Shown here: positions 1 through 7,741 of the stretch, piece by piece
Layout: each line of letters begins with the position of its first letter
Position numbering within the stretch: position 1 is the stretch's first letter
Assembly: GCA_945900695.1 (NCBI GenBank)
Contig: CAMDJU010000061.1
Coordinates: 1-11,743, forward strand
Source: Bordetella parapertussis
GTDB taxonomy: Bacteria > Pseudomonadota > Gammaproteobacteria > Burkholderiales > Burkholderiaceae_C
DNA: 11,743 nucleotides
Direction of reading: 5' to 3'
Notes under the pieces: model-generated
What the model saw: the letters and a program-made list of their open reading frames with translations, nothing else
Told to the model about the DNA's origin: nothing
The model's database searches: none
Program-made: the position numbers and the translations under genes

Positions 1-642
1 CTGCCGAATCAAGGCATTGCCGATCGAAACCTGCCGTTGCCCACCACCACCGATGGCGCAAACCAGGCCAAGCTGGCGGCGACAGGTGTGGGTGACAACG
101 CGATCAAGCTGGCCGCCTCTGAAAACGAAACCCACCTTGAAAAGCTGCCCTCCACCCAGGGCATCGTCAATATTCAGGCCCTGCCCGATAACGCTCAAAC
201 CACCCATCGCCAAGCCCTGCCCAACAAGCCCGTCGGCGCAAACCTCCAAGCTGTGCCCTCACCTGCGGCAGCGGCCAATCGGCAAGCCGTGCCCCAAGAC
301 CCGTTGAGCGCAAACCGCGCCAATGCGCCGATTCAGACCATAGGCACCCACCGTGCCAAATTGCCCGACTCATCGGTCACCCGCGCCAGCCCTTCGATCG
401 CCAAGAGCCCAGCGGCCCCAGCAGGGCCAAACTTGACCGCAGCCCGCGCGGCGGAGCAAAAAGCCAATCGGCTCAAACAATTGAGCGAGCACGTGAGCCA
501 GTTGCGCTTGCGACTTAACCAGTTGGCAGGGTTAAACAATGAGGTATTGGCCGCCGCCCAACAGGCCGCCGGTGGGGCTTGCAACCACTGCGGCAACCCC
601 AAGTGCTTGTTCACCCATCACGTCAAAACCAATACGGGCTGA
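1..642 (+). CDS. Unrecognised 12-residue-repeat protein with C-terminal Cys/His cluster (5' partial)
   Basis: The frame is open from the first base to the TGA at 640-642, so the true start lies upstream of the window; the first in-frame TTG at 37 is not a credible start because the repeats already run before it. Visible residues 1-132 form units of exactly 12 residues (36 bp) starting at 1, 37, 73, 109, 145, 181, 217, 253, 289 and 325, with weaker units at 361 and 397. The pattern is [L/V/A]-[P/A]-x6-[N/H]-x-[Q/A/E]-[A/K]; good examples are LPDNAQTTHRQA and VPSPAAAANRQA. Residues about 145-190 are Ala/Leu/Gln-rich and likely helical or coiled-coil. Residues 194-207 hold C-x2-C-x4-C-x3-H-H, a possible zinc site. 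No signal peptide or membrane segment is visible in this part. I do not recognise the family. The consistent period and composition argue for a real gene, convergent with the carboxypeptidase gene. Confidence 0.75.
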   Translation: MPNQGIADRNLPLPTTTDGANQAKLAATGVGDNAIKLAASENETHLEKLPSTQGIVNIQALPDNAQTTHRQALPNKPVGANLQAVPSPAAAANRQAVPQDPLSANRANAPIQTIGTHRAKLPDSSVTRASPSIAKSPAAPAGPNLTAARAAEQKANRLKQLSEHVSQLRLRLNQLAGLNNEVLAAAQQAAGGACNHCGNPKCLFTHHVKTNTG

Positions 643-648
643 TCACCC

Positions 649-681
649 GGGCGTGGGCACGCGCCCAAAAACCCTTCGGGT
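649..681. terminator. Weak hairpins between convergent genes
   Basis: Two small inverted repeats lie in the 58-bp gap between the repeat-protein stop and the carboxypeptidase stop. The first is a 7-bp stem (649-655 with 660-666, one G-T wobble, loop GGCA) with no T-tract after it. The second, read on the minus strand, is ACCC-GAA-GGGT (681-671) running into TTTTT (671-667), which fits a weak intrinsic terminator for the carboxypeptidase gene. The stem is only 4 bp, so this is tentative. Confidence 0.3.
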
Positions 682-700
682 ACAGGCCTCAAGCCAACAT

Positions 701-2578
701 TTATTTGCGCCGTGCAGGCAGCACTTGGCTGAGCCAAACGGGGGAGCGCAAGATGGGGTATTTGAACAAGTCCGGGTCTTGGGACGGCAAAAAAGACATC
801 CAGTAATCGACGCGGGCCTGCGGGTCCAAGCGAAAAGCCTCATCTTTGGCCAATCTTTCCTCAAAGCCTTGGCGTATTTGCGGCAATTGTTGGGCCAAGG
901 CTTGGCCATACATTTGGCCGATCAGCGGATGCCCTTGGTGCATCATCCGAATCAACTCCAATTCACGGTGATCGGCCACATAGTCACTGGTTTCGTAGGC
1001 CGCATTGAACATGCCCCAAGAAGACAGAGAGTCTGGGGCCGAAGGCTCGAATAAATGCGCCACCAACATGGCCTTGGGTTGCTCGATGGGGATGAAGATA
1101 GAACCTTTCAACACCGTGGCGCTTTCCGCAGACCAACGGCCCATCACACTGGTTCTTTGCTTGCCCTGAAAACTGTCGGTGTCATAGATCACATGACGGG
1201 GGTCTACACGCATGACCTCCAACGATTGAACAACCTGGTCTTTGGCGATATGGCTAAAACGGATTCCGTGCAGTTGCAACAAGGGTTTGATCAAGCCCGT
1301 CCACTCGGTGGGGATCACATATCCAGCCGCTGGCAATTTGACCGTGGAATCCCCAATGGGCAATAACTCACCGTAAAAAGGGACAGACCAGTCCTGGTGC
1401 TTGGAGGTGTCGTAGGCAATCCCTCGCCCACCCACCACCGGGGCATCATCAAAAACCTCGTAGGCGTAGCCTTTCAATGCGATGCGAGCAGCGGTTTTGG
1501 TGGGTTCAATGTCCATGGCATTGACCCACAGCAAAGGCAGTTCTTGGCCAGCCATGCGCTGGGTTTGCGCATCTGCTTGGGCAGCTGACTGCATCAATTC
1601 GTTTCGCATCGACGCGATCACCTGGAAAAAAGACAACAAGGTGTTTTTACCCGTGATCACGCGTTGCGCATAAGGTGCCCAGGCATGGTCTTCAATCAAA
1701 AAACCCATGCGGTTGCGCAAATTGGCATAAACATGAGAAAAGCGTGGTGCATCGGCTTCGACAATCACGCCCAACCCAGGGTCATTGACATCTTTGAGCT
1801 GCGGGTAAAAACCCAAGGGATCGTGGCCCAGGACACGCAAATGGGCCAATGCGGCATCCAACACGGTTTGCGCGTCTTTTTTGACCAAAGGACCTGCGCC
1901 ATAGTGTGACGAGATAGACACCGACACATCGTGCCTGAAGCGCAAACCGTCGGTGACATGCAAATCCAAAGTTGCCAAGGGATCCCACTGCTGAACCAAG
2001 GTCAACATGGCGCGCATTTCGTGCGCTTGCGACAGCATCCAGTCTCGGTTCAAGTTGATGCGCTGCGCATTGGTTCTTTGGCCTGTCTCCAAGGGCCCAT
2101 TCTGATTGGGTCGGCTGAAGCGGCTGCGGGCTTCATGGCCATCCACATTGAACACCGGAACAAACACCACCACCAAGTGGTTCAATGGGTTTTGCTTGCC
2201 CTTGTCGGCCAAGAGTTCCCGCATCAGAATCAAGCCCGCGTCTTTGCCGTCAATTTCACCCGCATGGGTGCCGCCAATGACCAGCAAAACTGGCAACTGT
2301 CGCCGCTTGGCCGTGGCCGCGTTCAAGACGCCGGTTTTGCTCACCACCAAAGCTTTGATGTCGCGACCTTGGGCACTGGCACCCATGTGGGTGCATTTGG
2401 CCGCTGAGGGATGCGCTTTCTCCAGGTCTCGGCAAAACCTCACCACCTCTGAATAATTCCCAGACTGTGCATAGGCCGTCATCTCGGCGATCAAGCGGCC
2501 TGGGGCCGCTGGCGAGGCCATGCCTTGTAAAAAATGCCCCGCCAAACCAAACAACACAATGATGCGCAAACTTCTCAT
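701..2578 (-). CDS. Exported M14-family zinc carboxypeptidase
   Basis: Predicted zinc-dependent carboxypeptidase-like hydrolase of the M14 fold, acting outside the cytoplasm. Numbering from the ATG at 2578 (625 aa), residues 1-24 form a signal peptide (MRSLR, hydrophobic core, small residues before ASPAAP). The zinc site is H-A-G-E in GGTHAGEIDG (H105, E108) with the third ligand H207 in LDLHVTDG. N177-R178-D179 in NLNRDW matches the substrate-carboxylate-binding Asn/Arg pair, and E296 in FLIEDHAW fits the catalytic Glu. About 300 residues follow the catalytic domain and carry no motif I recognise; the total is longer than a minimal M14 enzyme. A GTG directly before the ATG (2581) is an equally possible start, and no strong Shine-Dalgarno is present. 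The substrate is unknown. It is transcribed alone, divergently from the tRNA. Confidence 0.92.
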   Translation of the reverse strand: MRSLRIIVLFGLAGHFLQGMASPAAPGRLIAEMTAYAQSGNYSEVVRFCRDLEKAHPSAAKCTHMGASAQGRDIKALVVSKTGVLNAATAKRRQLPVLLVIGGTHAGEIDGKDAGLILMRELLADKGKQNPLNHLVVVFVPVFNVDGHEARSRFSRPNQNGPLETGQRTNAQRINLNRDWMLSQAHEMRAMLTLVQQWDPLATLDLHVTDGLRFRHDVSVSISSHYGAGPLVKKDAQTVLDAALAHLRVLGHDPLGFYPQLKDVNDPGLGVIVEADAPRFSHVYANLRNRMGFLIEDHAWAPYAQRVITGKNTLLSFFQVIASMRNELMQSAAQADAQTQRMAGQELPLLWVNAMDIEPTKTAARIALKGYAYEVFDDAPVVGGRGIAYDTSKHQDWSVPFYGELLPIGDSTVKLPAAGYVIPTEWTGLIKPLLQLHGIRFSHIAKDQVVQSLEVMRVDPRHVIYDTDSFQGKQRTSVMGRWSAESATVLKGSIFIPIEQPKAMLVAHLFEPSAPDSLSSWGMFNAAYETSDYVADHRELELIRMMHQGHPLIGQMYGQALAQQLPQIRQGFEERLAKDEAFRLDPQARVDYWMSFLPSQDPDLFKYPILRSPVWLSQVLPARRK

Positions 2579-2742
2579 CACAACTTATTTTTCCATCCGC
2601 TCGATTAAAAATTCAAATGCCTTTGAGCAATCGACGCATTCTTCCACGCCCACATGTCCAGCGGTTTACATCCAATTTTTCGCAGGGATACCCGCGCTCC
2701 CAACCAACCCCGTTGCACCCAGATGCCATGTTCTGATCGATC

Positions 2743-2748
2743 TAAAAT
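2743..2748 (+). promoter_or_regulatory. Possible -10 element of tRNA-Ala
   Basis: TAAAAT lies 10 bp before the first base of the mature tRNA, which would give a leader of only a few nucleotides. No good -35 hexamer sits at 16-18 bp; TTGCAC at 2713-2718 is 24 bp away. The assignment is therefore weak. Confidence 0.3.
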
Positions 2749-2758
2749 AAATGCCATT

Positions 2759-2834
<76 letters not shown>

Positions 2835-2842
2835 AGACCCAC

Positions 2843-2873
2843 AAAAAAAGCCAGCATCACTGCTGGCTTTTTT
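2843..2873. terminator. Strong bidirectional intrinsic terminator (tRNA-Ala / DEAD-box helicase)
   Basis: A perfect 7-bp stem GCCAGCA (2850-2856) / TGCTGGC (2861-2867) with loop TCAC is flanked by A7 on the left and T6 on the right. It therefore has a U-tract in both directions: it can end the tRNA transcript on the plus strand and the helicase transcript on the minus strand, whose stop codon is 17 bp away. Confidence 0.9.
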
Positions 2874-2889
2874 CATGCCCGGCGCTTCT

Positions 2890-4728
2890 TCAATTGTCGG
2901 AGCGCGCACCCTTGGCAGGCCGCTTCTTCATGTCGCGGGGCACGAACACCTTGCCCGCACCTGGACCAGCACGATCGGGACGGTCGCCCCCAGCGCCAAC
3001 CACCCTGGGGCCGCGGCTGTTTCTGTCATTGAACGACCGGCCCTCGGCAGGTTTGCCAGCAGCGGGCGCACCCCACACTTGCGGCGGACGGTCATTGCGT
3101 TCGCGGTTCTCGGCAGGCCTGGGCGCGCGGTCAAAGGAGCGGCCCCCGGCAGGTGCGCCTCGACCACCAAAACGCCCACCACCTGGGGCACCACGGCGCG
3201 GTCCGTCGAAATCTCTGGGGCGCTCAGCGCGCTGCTGGGGCTCCAAACCAGGAACCACCTCTGCCTTGATGGGTTGGCGCGTATAGGCTTCGATGTCAAA
3301 GATTTTTCGGCGATCGCGAAACTCGGCAAAAGTCACGGCCAAGCCATCGCGTCCGGCGCGACCGGTGCGGCCAATGCGGTGAACATAGTCCTCGGCCTTC
3401 ATGGGCAAGCCAAAGTTGAAAACGTGGCTGATGGTGGGGACATCGATGCCCCGCGCGGCCACATCGGTGGCCACCAAAATTTGCACCATGCCTTGGCGCA
3501 AAGCCATCAAGCGGCGATTGCGCAAGCCTTGGCTCAAAGCGCCGTGCAAAGCGACTGCGGAAAAACCAGCCTGCTGCAAATCCACCGCCAAGGCATCACA
3601 TTCAATTTGGGTGCTGGCAAACACAATCGCTTGGTCCATGGTGGTGTCGCGCAACCAATGATCGAGCAATTTGCGCTTGTGCTGGGGGTTATCGGCCCAA
3701 AACAGGGATTGGGTGATGTTGACGTGTTGTGCATGCTGGGCATCCACTTGCACACGCTGGGGTTGGCGCATCACCCGGGTGGCCAATTGCTGAATGCGCG
3801 GCGCAAAAGTGGCGCTGAACATCATGGTTTGGCGCCGCTTGATGGTCAATTGATTGACTTCTGCCAAGTCATCGGAAAACCCCAGATCGAGCATGCGGTC
3901 GGCCTCGTCCACCACCAAAAACTGCACCTGGTCCAGTTTGATTTGGTTCGAGCGCTGCAAATCCAGCAGGCGGCCCGGCGTGGCCACCACCAAATTGGCA
4001 TTTTGCAACTTGGCAATTTGCAGGGCATAGGGCATGCCGCCCACCACGTTGGCAATGCGCAATCCCGGGCTGTGGCGCACCAAATCTATGGCGTCGTGGG
4101 CCACCTGCTGGGCCAATTCACGGGTGGGGCACAGCACCAAAGCGCCAGGTGTGGCGGGTTTGAAATTGCTGGGGTGGGTGGGGTTTTTGCGCTTGGGCCG
4201 CTTGGGGGCTTCTTCACCACGGGCTTGGGCTTGGGCCACTTTTTCTTCCCACTCTTGCGATTGGGCACGGGCTTGGGCCTGGTGTTGTTGCAGCAAGGTG
4301 TGCAGGACCGGCAGCAAAAAAGCCGCTGTCTTGCCACTGCCCGTTTGGCTGGACACCATCAAGTCGTTGTATGCCTGCTCACCACCGTCCACACGCATGG
4401 CCAAGGGAATGGTTTTCAGTTGCACGGTGGTTGGCGTGGTGAACCCCAAGTCCCGCACGGCGGCCAGCAATTCGCTGGCCAAGCCCAAGGCAGCAAATGC
4501 GTCGGGTGCGGCTTCTGGGGCCAATTCAGGCGCAGCAATGCTGGCTTCAGCGGCAGCACCTGGCGGGGTGGCAACTGGGGTCACCATCGGCTCAGGCAAG
4601 GTCACCGCAGGGGCGGCATCCAAAGAGACCGATGCGGTCACGATCTGAGCCAAGTCAGGTGTTGGAATGGGTGGGGTGGCGGCTTCATGGGAAGCCAAAA
4701 CGGGCGAAGTGGAAAGGGTATCGTTCAT
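2890..4728 (-). CDS. DEAD-box ATP-dependent RNA helicase with RG-rich tail
   Basis: Cytoplasmic ATP-dependent RNA unwinding enzyme, probably acting in ribosome assembly or RNA decay. Counting from the ATG at 4728 (612 aa): a Pro/Ala/Glu-rich N-terminal extension (1-76); Q-motif region FAALGL...PTTVQ (78-103); motif I SSQTGSGKT (126-134); Ia PTRELAQQ (201-208); Ib TPGR (250-253); II DEAD (274-277); III SAT (305-307); V ATDVAARGID (420-429); VI HRIGRTGRAG (450-459). Residues about 147-190 insert a charged, Gln/Ala/Glu-rich segment between motifs I and Ia. Residues 509-612 are basic and rich in Arg and Gly, likely an RNA-binding tail. The architecture resembles RhlE-type helicases, but I do not assign a symbol. 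A longer start at 4782 (ATG) is in frame and adds 18 residues; the shorter start was preferred although neither has a strong Shine-Dalgarno. Confidence 0.96.
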   Translation of the reverse strand: MNDTLSTSPVLASHEAATPPIPTPDLAQIVTASVSLDAAPAVTLPEPMVTPVATPPGAAAEASIAAPELAPEAAPDAFAALGLASELLAAVRDLGFTTPTTVQLKTIPLAMRVDGGEQAYNDLMVSSQTGSGKTAAFLLPVLHTLLQQHQAQARAQSQEWEEKVAQAQARGEEAPKRPKRKNPTHPSNFKPATPGALVLCPTRELAQQVAHDAIDLVRHSPGLRIANVVGGMPYALQIAKLQNANLVVATPGRLLDLQRSNQIKLDQVQFLVVDEADRMLDLGFSDDLAEVNQLTIKRRQTMMFSATFAPRIQQLATRVMRQPQRVQVDAQHAQHVNITQSLFWADNPQHKRKLLDHWLRDTTMDQAIVFASTQIECDALAVDLQQAGFSAVALHGALSQGLRNRRLMALRQGMVQILVATDVAARGIDVPTISHVFNFGLPMKAEDYVHRIGRTGRAGRDGLAVTFAEFRDRRKIFDIEAYTRQPIKAEVVPGLEPQQRAERPRDFDGPRRGAPGGGRFGGRGAPAGGRSFDRAPRPAENRERNDRPPQVWGAPAAGKPAEGRSFNDRNSRGPRVVGAGGDRPDRAGPGAGKVFVPRDMKKRPAKGARSDN

Positions 4729-4827
4729 GCAAAACACGCTGGCGCAAGGGCCAGCGACTCCATCTGAGGTTTGAAAAAACATCAACCATCAGACAAAGTC
4801 AACGCCCAGAAACTTTGCGGCGCGGGT

Positions 4828-4847
4828 GGCTCTCAACGTGAAGAGCC
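4828..4847. repeat. Inverted repeat upstream of helicase gene
   Basis: A perfect 6-bp inverted repeat GGCTCT/AGAGCC with an 8-nt loop lies about 100 bp upstream of the helicase start, between it and the orn stop. No T-tract follows on either strand, so it is not a clear terminator. It could be a leader-RNA hairpin, an operator, or chance. Confidence 0.35.
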
Positions 4848-4899
4848 CAAGGTGTGAGGCAGATGTGCGGGGGTTGTCCCAATTGAACAACACCGCGAA

Positions 4900-5505
4900 T
4901 TATGTCACAGAAGCGGAAGGTGGGTCGGCGTGCAAAAAATGCGTGCGATAGTGCTGCAACTCATCAATCGACTCGTGCACATCGGCCAGCGCCGTGTGTT
5001 TTTGCTGCTTTTTGAAGGCGCTGTAGACATCGGGTCGCCAACGCTTGGCCAATTCTTTGAGGGTGCTCACATCCAGGTTGCGGTAATGCAACCAGGCTTC
5101 CAGCTTGGGCATGTACTTGACCAAGAATCGCCGATCTTGGCCAATCGTATTGCCACACATGGGCGAGGTCGCCTTGGGCACATACTTCGCCAAAAATGCG
5201 AGCAATTGTTCTTCGGCTTGCGCTTCGCTCAGCACCGAGGCGCGCACTTTATCAATCAGTCCGCTGCGCCCATGGGTGCCTTTGTTCCAAGCGTCCATGC
5301 GATCGAGCAAGTCCTCGCTTTGGTGCACCACCAAGACGGGGCCTTCTATGCGCGGGTGCAATTGGGGGCCAGTGATCACCACGGCAATTTCAATCAATCT
5401 TTCGACCTCTGGGTCCAGGCCAGTCATTTCGCAATCAATCCACACCAAATTTTGGTCGGATTTGGCCAAGCTGGGCGCCGGGCTGTCAGGGGTGTGTTCG
5501 CTCAT
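4900..5505 (-). CDS. orn: Oligoribonuclease
   Basis: DEDDh-family 3'-5' exoribonuclease that degrades 2-5 nt RNA fragments (including pGpG from c-di-GMP breakdown) to mononucleotides in the cytoplasm. Counting from the ATG at 5505 (201 aa): D24 and E26 in [10 protein letters not shown]124 in [11 protein letters not shown]170 and D175 in [11 protein letters not shown]. All five catalytic residues are present. A short polar N-terminal tail of about 18 residues precedes the domain, and the length otherwise fits the family. The start at 5505 is preferred over an in-frame codon at 5532 because a GGGGGA Shine-Dalgarno lies about 10 bp before it. It is divergent from the M48 protease gene with 57 bp between starts. 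Confidence 0.97.
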   Translation of the reverse strand: MSEHTPDSPAPSLAKSDQNLVWIDCEMTGLDPEVERLIEIAVVITGPQLHPRIEGPVLVVHQSEDLLDRMDAWNKGTHGRSGLIDKVRASVLSEAQAEEQLLAFLAKYVPKATSPMCGNTIGQDRRFLVKYMPKLEAWLHYRNLDVSTLKELAKRWRPDVYSAFKKQQKHTALADVHESIDELQHYRTHFLHADPPSASVT

Positions 5506-5548
5506 GGCTGGATTGTCCCCCAAGATGCCCATTGAAAGTGAATGGGCC

Positions 5549-5554
5549 TACACT
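5549..5554 (+). promoter_or_regulatory. Possible -10 element of the M48 protease gene
   Basis: TACACT sits 8 bp before the ATG at 5563, so a transcript initiated from it would begin at or next to the start codon. There is no convincing -35 at 16-18 bp and no Shine-Dalgarno before the ATG. Confidence 0.3.
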
Positions 5555-5562
5555 CGCCAGCC

Positions 5563-6819
5563 ATGAACGCAACCCTTTTGATGTCTTTCGCCTTCGGCCT
5601 GGCCCTGCTGCTCAACACCTTGACCAAACTGTGGTTGCTGACCCGCCAAGTCAGAAGCGTGGCCCAACATCGGGCCCAAGTGCCTGCATCTTTTGCCAAC
5701 AGCATTGACTTGCCCGCTCACCAAAAAGCGGCAGACTACACCTTGGCCAAATCTCGCTTGGCCCTGTACGACTTGGCCCTGGATGCGCTGCTGCTGCTGG
5801 GCTGGACATTGCTGGGCGGCCTTCAATGGCTGGACCAAGCACTGATGGCTTGGATAGGCTCTGGCCTTGTGCAGCAAATGGCTTTGGTCGTCGGTTTTAT
5901 TTTGATCGGTGGGCTGATCAATTTGCCGATGTCTTGGTACCAAACTTTTGTCTTGGAGCAGCACTTTGGCTTTAACCGCTCCACCCCTGCGCTGTGGTGG
6001 AGTGACATGGCCAAAGGGATCGCCGTGGGCGCGGTTTTGGGCTTGCCCATCCTGGCTTTGGTGTTGTGGTTGATGCAAGTCGGCGGAGATGCATGGTGGT
6101 TTTACGCCTGGGCTGCATTGGCTCTCTATCAATTGTTTGTGATGTGGATCGCACCCAACCTGATCATGCCCTTGTTCAACACATTCACCCCATTGAAAAA
6201 TCCAGCCCTTGAAGAGCGTGTGAACGCATTGATGCAACGCACTGGGTTTTCTGCCAAAGGTTTTTATGTCATGGATGGCAGTCGCCGCTCAGCGCACTCC
6301 AACGCATTTTTCACTGGTTTTGGCACCCATAAACGGGTGGTGTTTTTTGACACCTTGCTTGAGAAGTTGTCTGCCGACGAAATGGAAGCGGTTTTGGCCC
6401 ACGAGTTGGGCCACTTTAAACACAAGCACATCACCCAAATGATGCTGCTGCAAACCGTGCAAAGTTTGCTCGGATTTGCCTTGCTGGGATGGCTGATTCA
6501 ACAAGCTTGGTTTTTTACCGGCTTGGGTGTGCAACCCCACATGGATGGCACCAACCAAGCGCTTGCGCTATTGCTTTTTTTGATGGGCATGCCGGTGGTG
6601 ATGTTTTTTCTATCCCCCCTTTCAGCCTTGCATTCACGCCGCTGCGAGTTTCAAGCCGATGCCTTTGCAGGGACCCACGCCAATTCAGCGCAATTGGCCA
6701 GCGCCTTGCTCAAACTCTATCAAGACAATGCCACCACGCTCACTCCTGACCCGTGGTATGTGGCTTTTTATCACTCGCACCCGCCCGCTGCCCAGCGATT
6801 GGCGCGCATGGGCGCATGA
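5563..6819 (+). CDS. M48 (Ste24/CAAX protease-like) membrane metallopeptidase
   Basis: Integral-membrane zinc protease of the M48A type, probably cleaving membrane or unfolded proteins; its bacterial substrate is unknown. Counting from the ATG at 5563 (418 aa): hydrophobic segments about 5-26, 72-92, 103-125, 153-172 and 178-200; a cytoplasmic catalytic segment with H280-E281-L-G-H284 (HExxH) in AVLAHELGHFKHKH; two more membrane spans (about 297-320 and 332-352); then E362 in CEFQADAFA as the third zinc ligand. The C-terminal HSHPPAAQRLA matches the conserved Ste24 end motif. Length and order are typical of the family. The upstream in-frame ATG at 5542 is less likely because it adds a short non-hydrophobic tail. 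The stop overlaps the rsgA start by ATGA, so the two are probably translationally coupled. Confidence 0.95.
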   Translation: MNATLLMSFAFGLALLLNTLTKLWLLTRQVRSVAQHRAQVPASFANSIDLPAHQKAADYTLAKSRLALYDLALDALLLLGWTLLGGLQWLDQALMAWIGSGLVQQMALVVGFILIGGLINLPMSWYQTFVLEQHFGFNRSTPALWWSDMAKGIAVGAVLGLPILALVLWLMQVGGDAWWFYAWAALALYQLFVMWIAPNLIMPLFNTFTPLKNPALEERVNALMQRTGFSAKGFYVMDGSRRSAHSNAFFTGFGTHKRVVFFDTLLEKLSADEMEAVLAHELGHFKHKHITQMMLLQTVQSLLGFALLGWLIQQAWFFTGLGVQPHMDGTNQALALLLFLMGMPVVMFFLSPLSALHSRRCEFQADAFAGTHANSAQLASALLKLYQDNATTLTPDPWYVAFYHSHPPAAQRLARMGA

Positions 6820-7700
6820 ACCTGTCTGGTCTGGTGGTGGCCAGCCATGGCCGCCATTGCTGGGTGGAAGATGATCAAGGCCAACGCCGCATTTGCCACC
6901 ACCGAGGTAAGAAAAACAGCGCCGTGGTGGGTGACCGGGTGCAATGGCGACCCAGCCAAGATGAGGGAACCATCGAGTCGATAGAGACTCGGCGCAATTT
7001 GCTTTATCGCCAAGATGAAATGCGCACCAAGTCGTTTGCGGCCAACCTGGATCAGGTATTGGTGTTGGTGGCCGCCGAACCTGATTTTTCACAAGACCAA
7101 ATGGCACGTGCTCTCATCGCGTGCCATGCGCAAGGCATCTCTCCCTTGCTGGTGGTCAACAAGTCCGATCTGGGCGCAGCATTTGCAGGGGCATGGCAAC
7201 GGTTGGAGCCGTATCGCCAAATGGGCGAAAACACCTTGGGCTTGTCGCTGAAAAGCGGGGCGGGTTTGGATGAATTAGGGGCCCAATTGAAGGGCAAGAC
7301 CACCTTGATTTTGGGTCCCTCGGGCGCTGGCAAAAGCACCTTGGTCAATCGTTTGGTGCCCAGTGCGCAAGCGGCCACAGGTGAAATTTCAAAGGCCTTG
7401 CACAGTGGTCGGCACACCACCACCAGCACCCACTGGTATTGGCTGGGCGAAGAGCGTGGCGCGGCCCTGATCGACTCGCCGGGCTTCCAAGAATTTGGCT
7501 TGCATCACTTAGATGCGCGCGATTTGGCCCGCTTCATGCCAGATATGCAGGCACAACTGGGAGACTGCAAGTTCTACAACTGCACCCACCTGCATGAGCC
7601 GGGCTGTGGGGTGCGCTCTGCCTTGGAGCGGGGCCTGATCGACGCCAGTCGGTACCAAATTTACCAACGCTTGTTTGCCCAACTCAGCCCCGCCCCTTGA
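6816..7700 (+). CDS. rsgA: Small ribosomal subunit biogenesis GTPase RsgA
   Basis: Circularly permuted GTPase that checks and matures the 30S subunit and dissociates from it on GTP hydrolysis. Counting from the ATG at 6816 (294 aa): an OB-fold-like N-terminus (about 1-65, with VVGDRVQW); G4 NKSD (115-118); G5-like SLKSG (144-148); G1 P-loop GPSGAGKST (167-175); G2 in GRHTTTST (198-205); G3 DSPG (220-223); C-terminal zinc knuckle C251-x4-C256-x-H258-x5-C264. The G4-G1-G3 order is diagnostic of the family. The start is fixed by the N-terminal domain and the ATGA overlap with the M48 gene; no separate Shine-Dalgarno is obvious. It is convergent with the CobD/CbiB-like gene, 41 bp away, without a clear terminator between them. 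Confidence 0.97.
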   Translation: MNLSGLVVASHGRHCWVEDDQGQRRICHHRGKKNSAVVGDRVQWRPSQDEGTIESIETRRNLLYRQDEMRTKSFAANLDQVLVLVAAEPDFSQDQMARALIACHAQGISPLLVVNKSDLGAAFAGAWQRLEPYRQMGENTLGLSLKSGAGLDELGAQLKGKTTLILGPSGAGKSTLVNRLVPSAQAATGEISKALHSGRHTTTSTHWYWLGEERGAALIDSPGFQEFGLHHLDARDLARFMPDMQAQLGDCKFYNCTHLHEPGCGVRSALERGLIDASRYQIYQRLFAQLSPAP

Positions 7701-7741
7701 GGCCCGTTGTTGAGGTCATTCTGATCTGTTGTGAAGGCCGC

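Noticed and set aside
1..396. A 36-bp period that could suggest a CRISPR array
   Set aside because: Units are contiguous with no spacers, differ strongly in DNA sequence, and keep an open reading frame; it is a coding repeat.
37..642. TTG at 37 as the start of the repeat protein
   Set aside because: The frame and the repeat pattern already run from base 1, so the gene is simply cut by the window edge.
649..666. GGGCGTG/CGCGCCC hairpin as a full terminator of the repeat gene
   Set aside because: It is followed by A residues rather than a T-run on the plus strand; kept only as a weak hairpin.
539..2456. Several plus-strand open frames opposite the carboxypeptidase
   Set aside because: They overlap each other in different frames and lack motifs; the opposing M14 gene has a full set of catalytic residues and a signal peptide.
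2604..2630. Promoter for the carboxypeptidase gene (TTGCTC and TTTAAT on the minus strand)
   Set aside because: Spacing is 15 bp and both hexamers are poor matches, so it was not listed as a feature.
2875..4767. Very long plus-strand open frame (630 codons) opposite the helicase
   Set aside because: It mirrors the helicase gene almost exactly, its protein has low-complexity composition and no motif, while the minus strand carries every DEAD-box motif in order.
5548..6237. Minus-strand open frame (229 codons) opposite the M48 protease
   Set aside because: The product is rich in Gln, His and Pro with no recognisable domain; the plus strand encodes a complete membrane protease.
7701..7741. Terminator between rsgA and the CobD/CbiB-like gene
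   Set aside because: Only a 4-bp GGCC self-match over a long loop is present, without a T-run on either strand.
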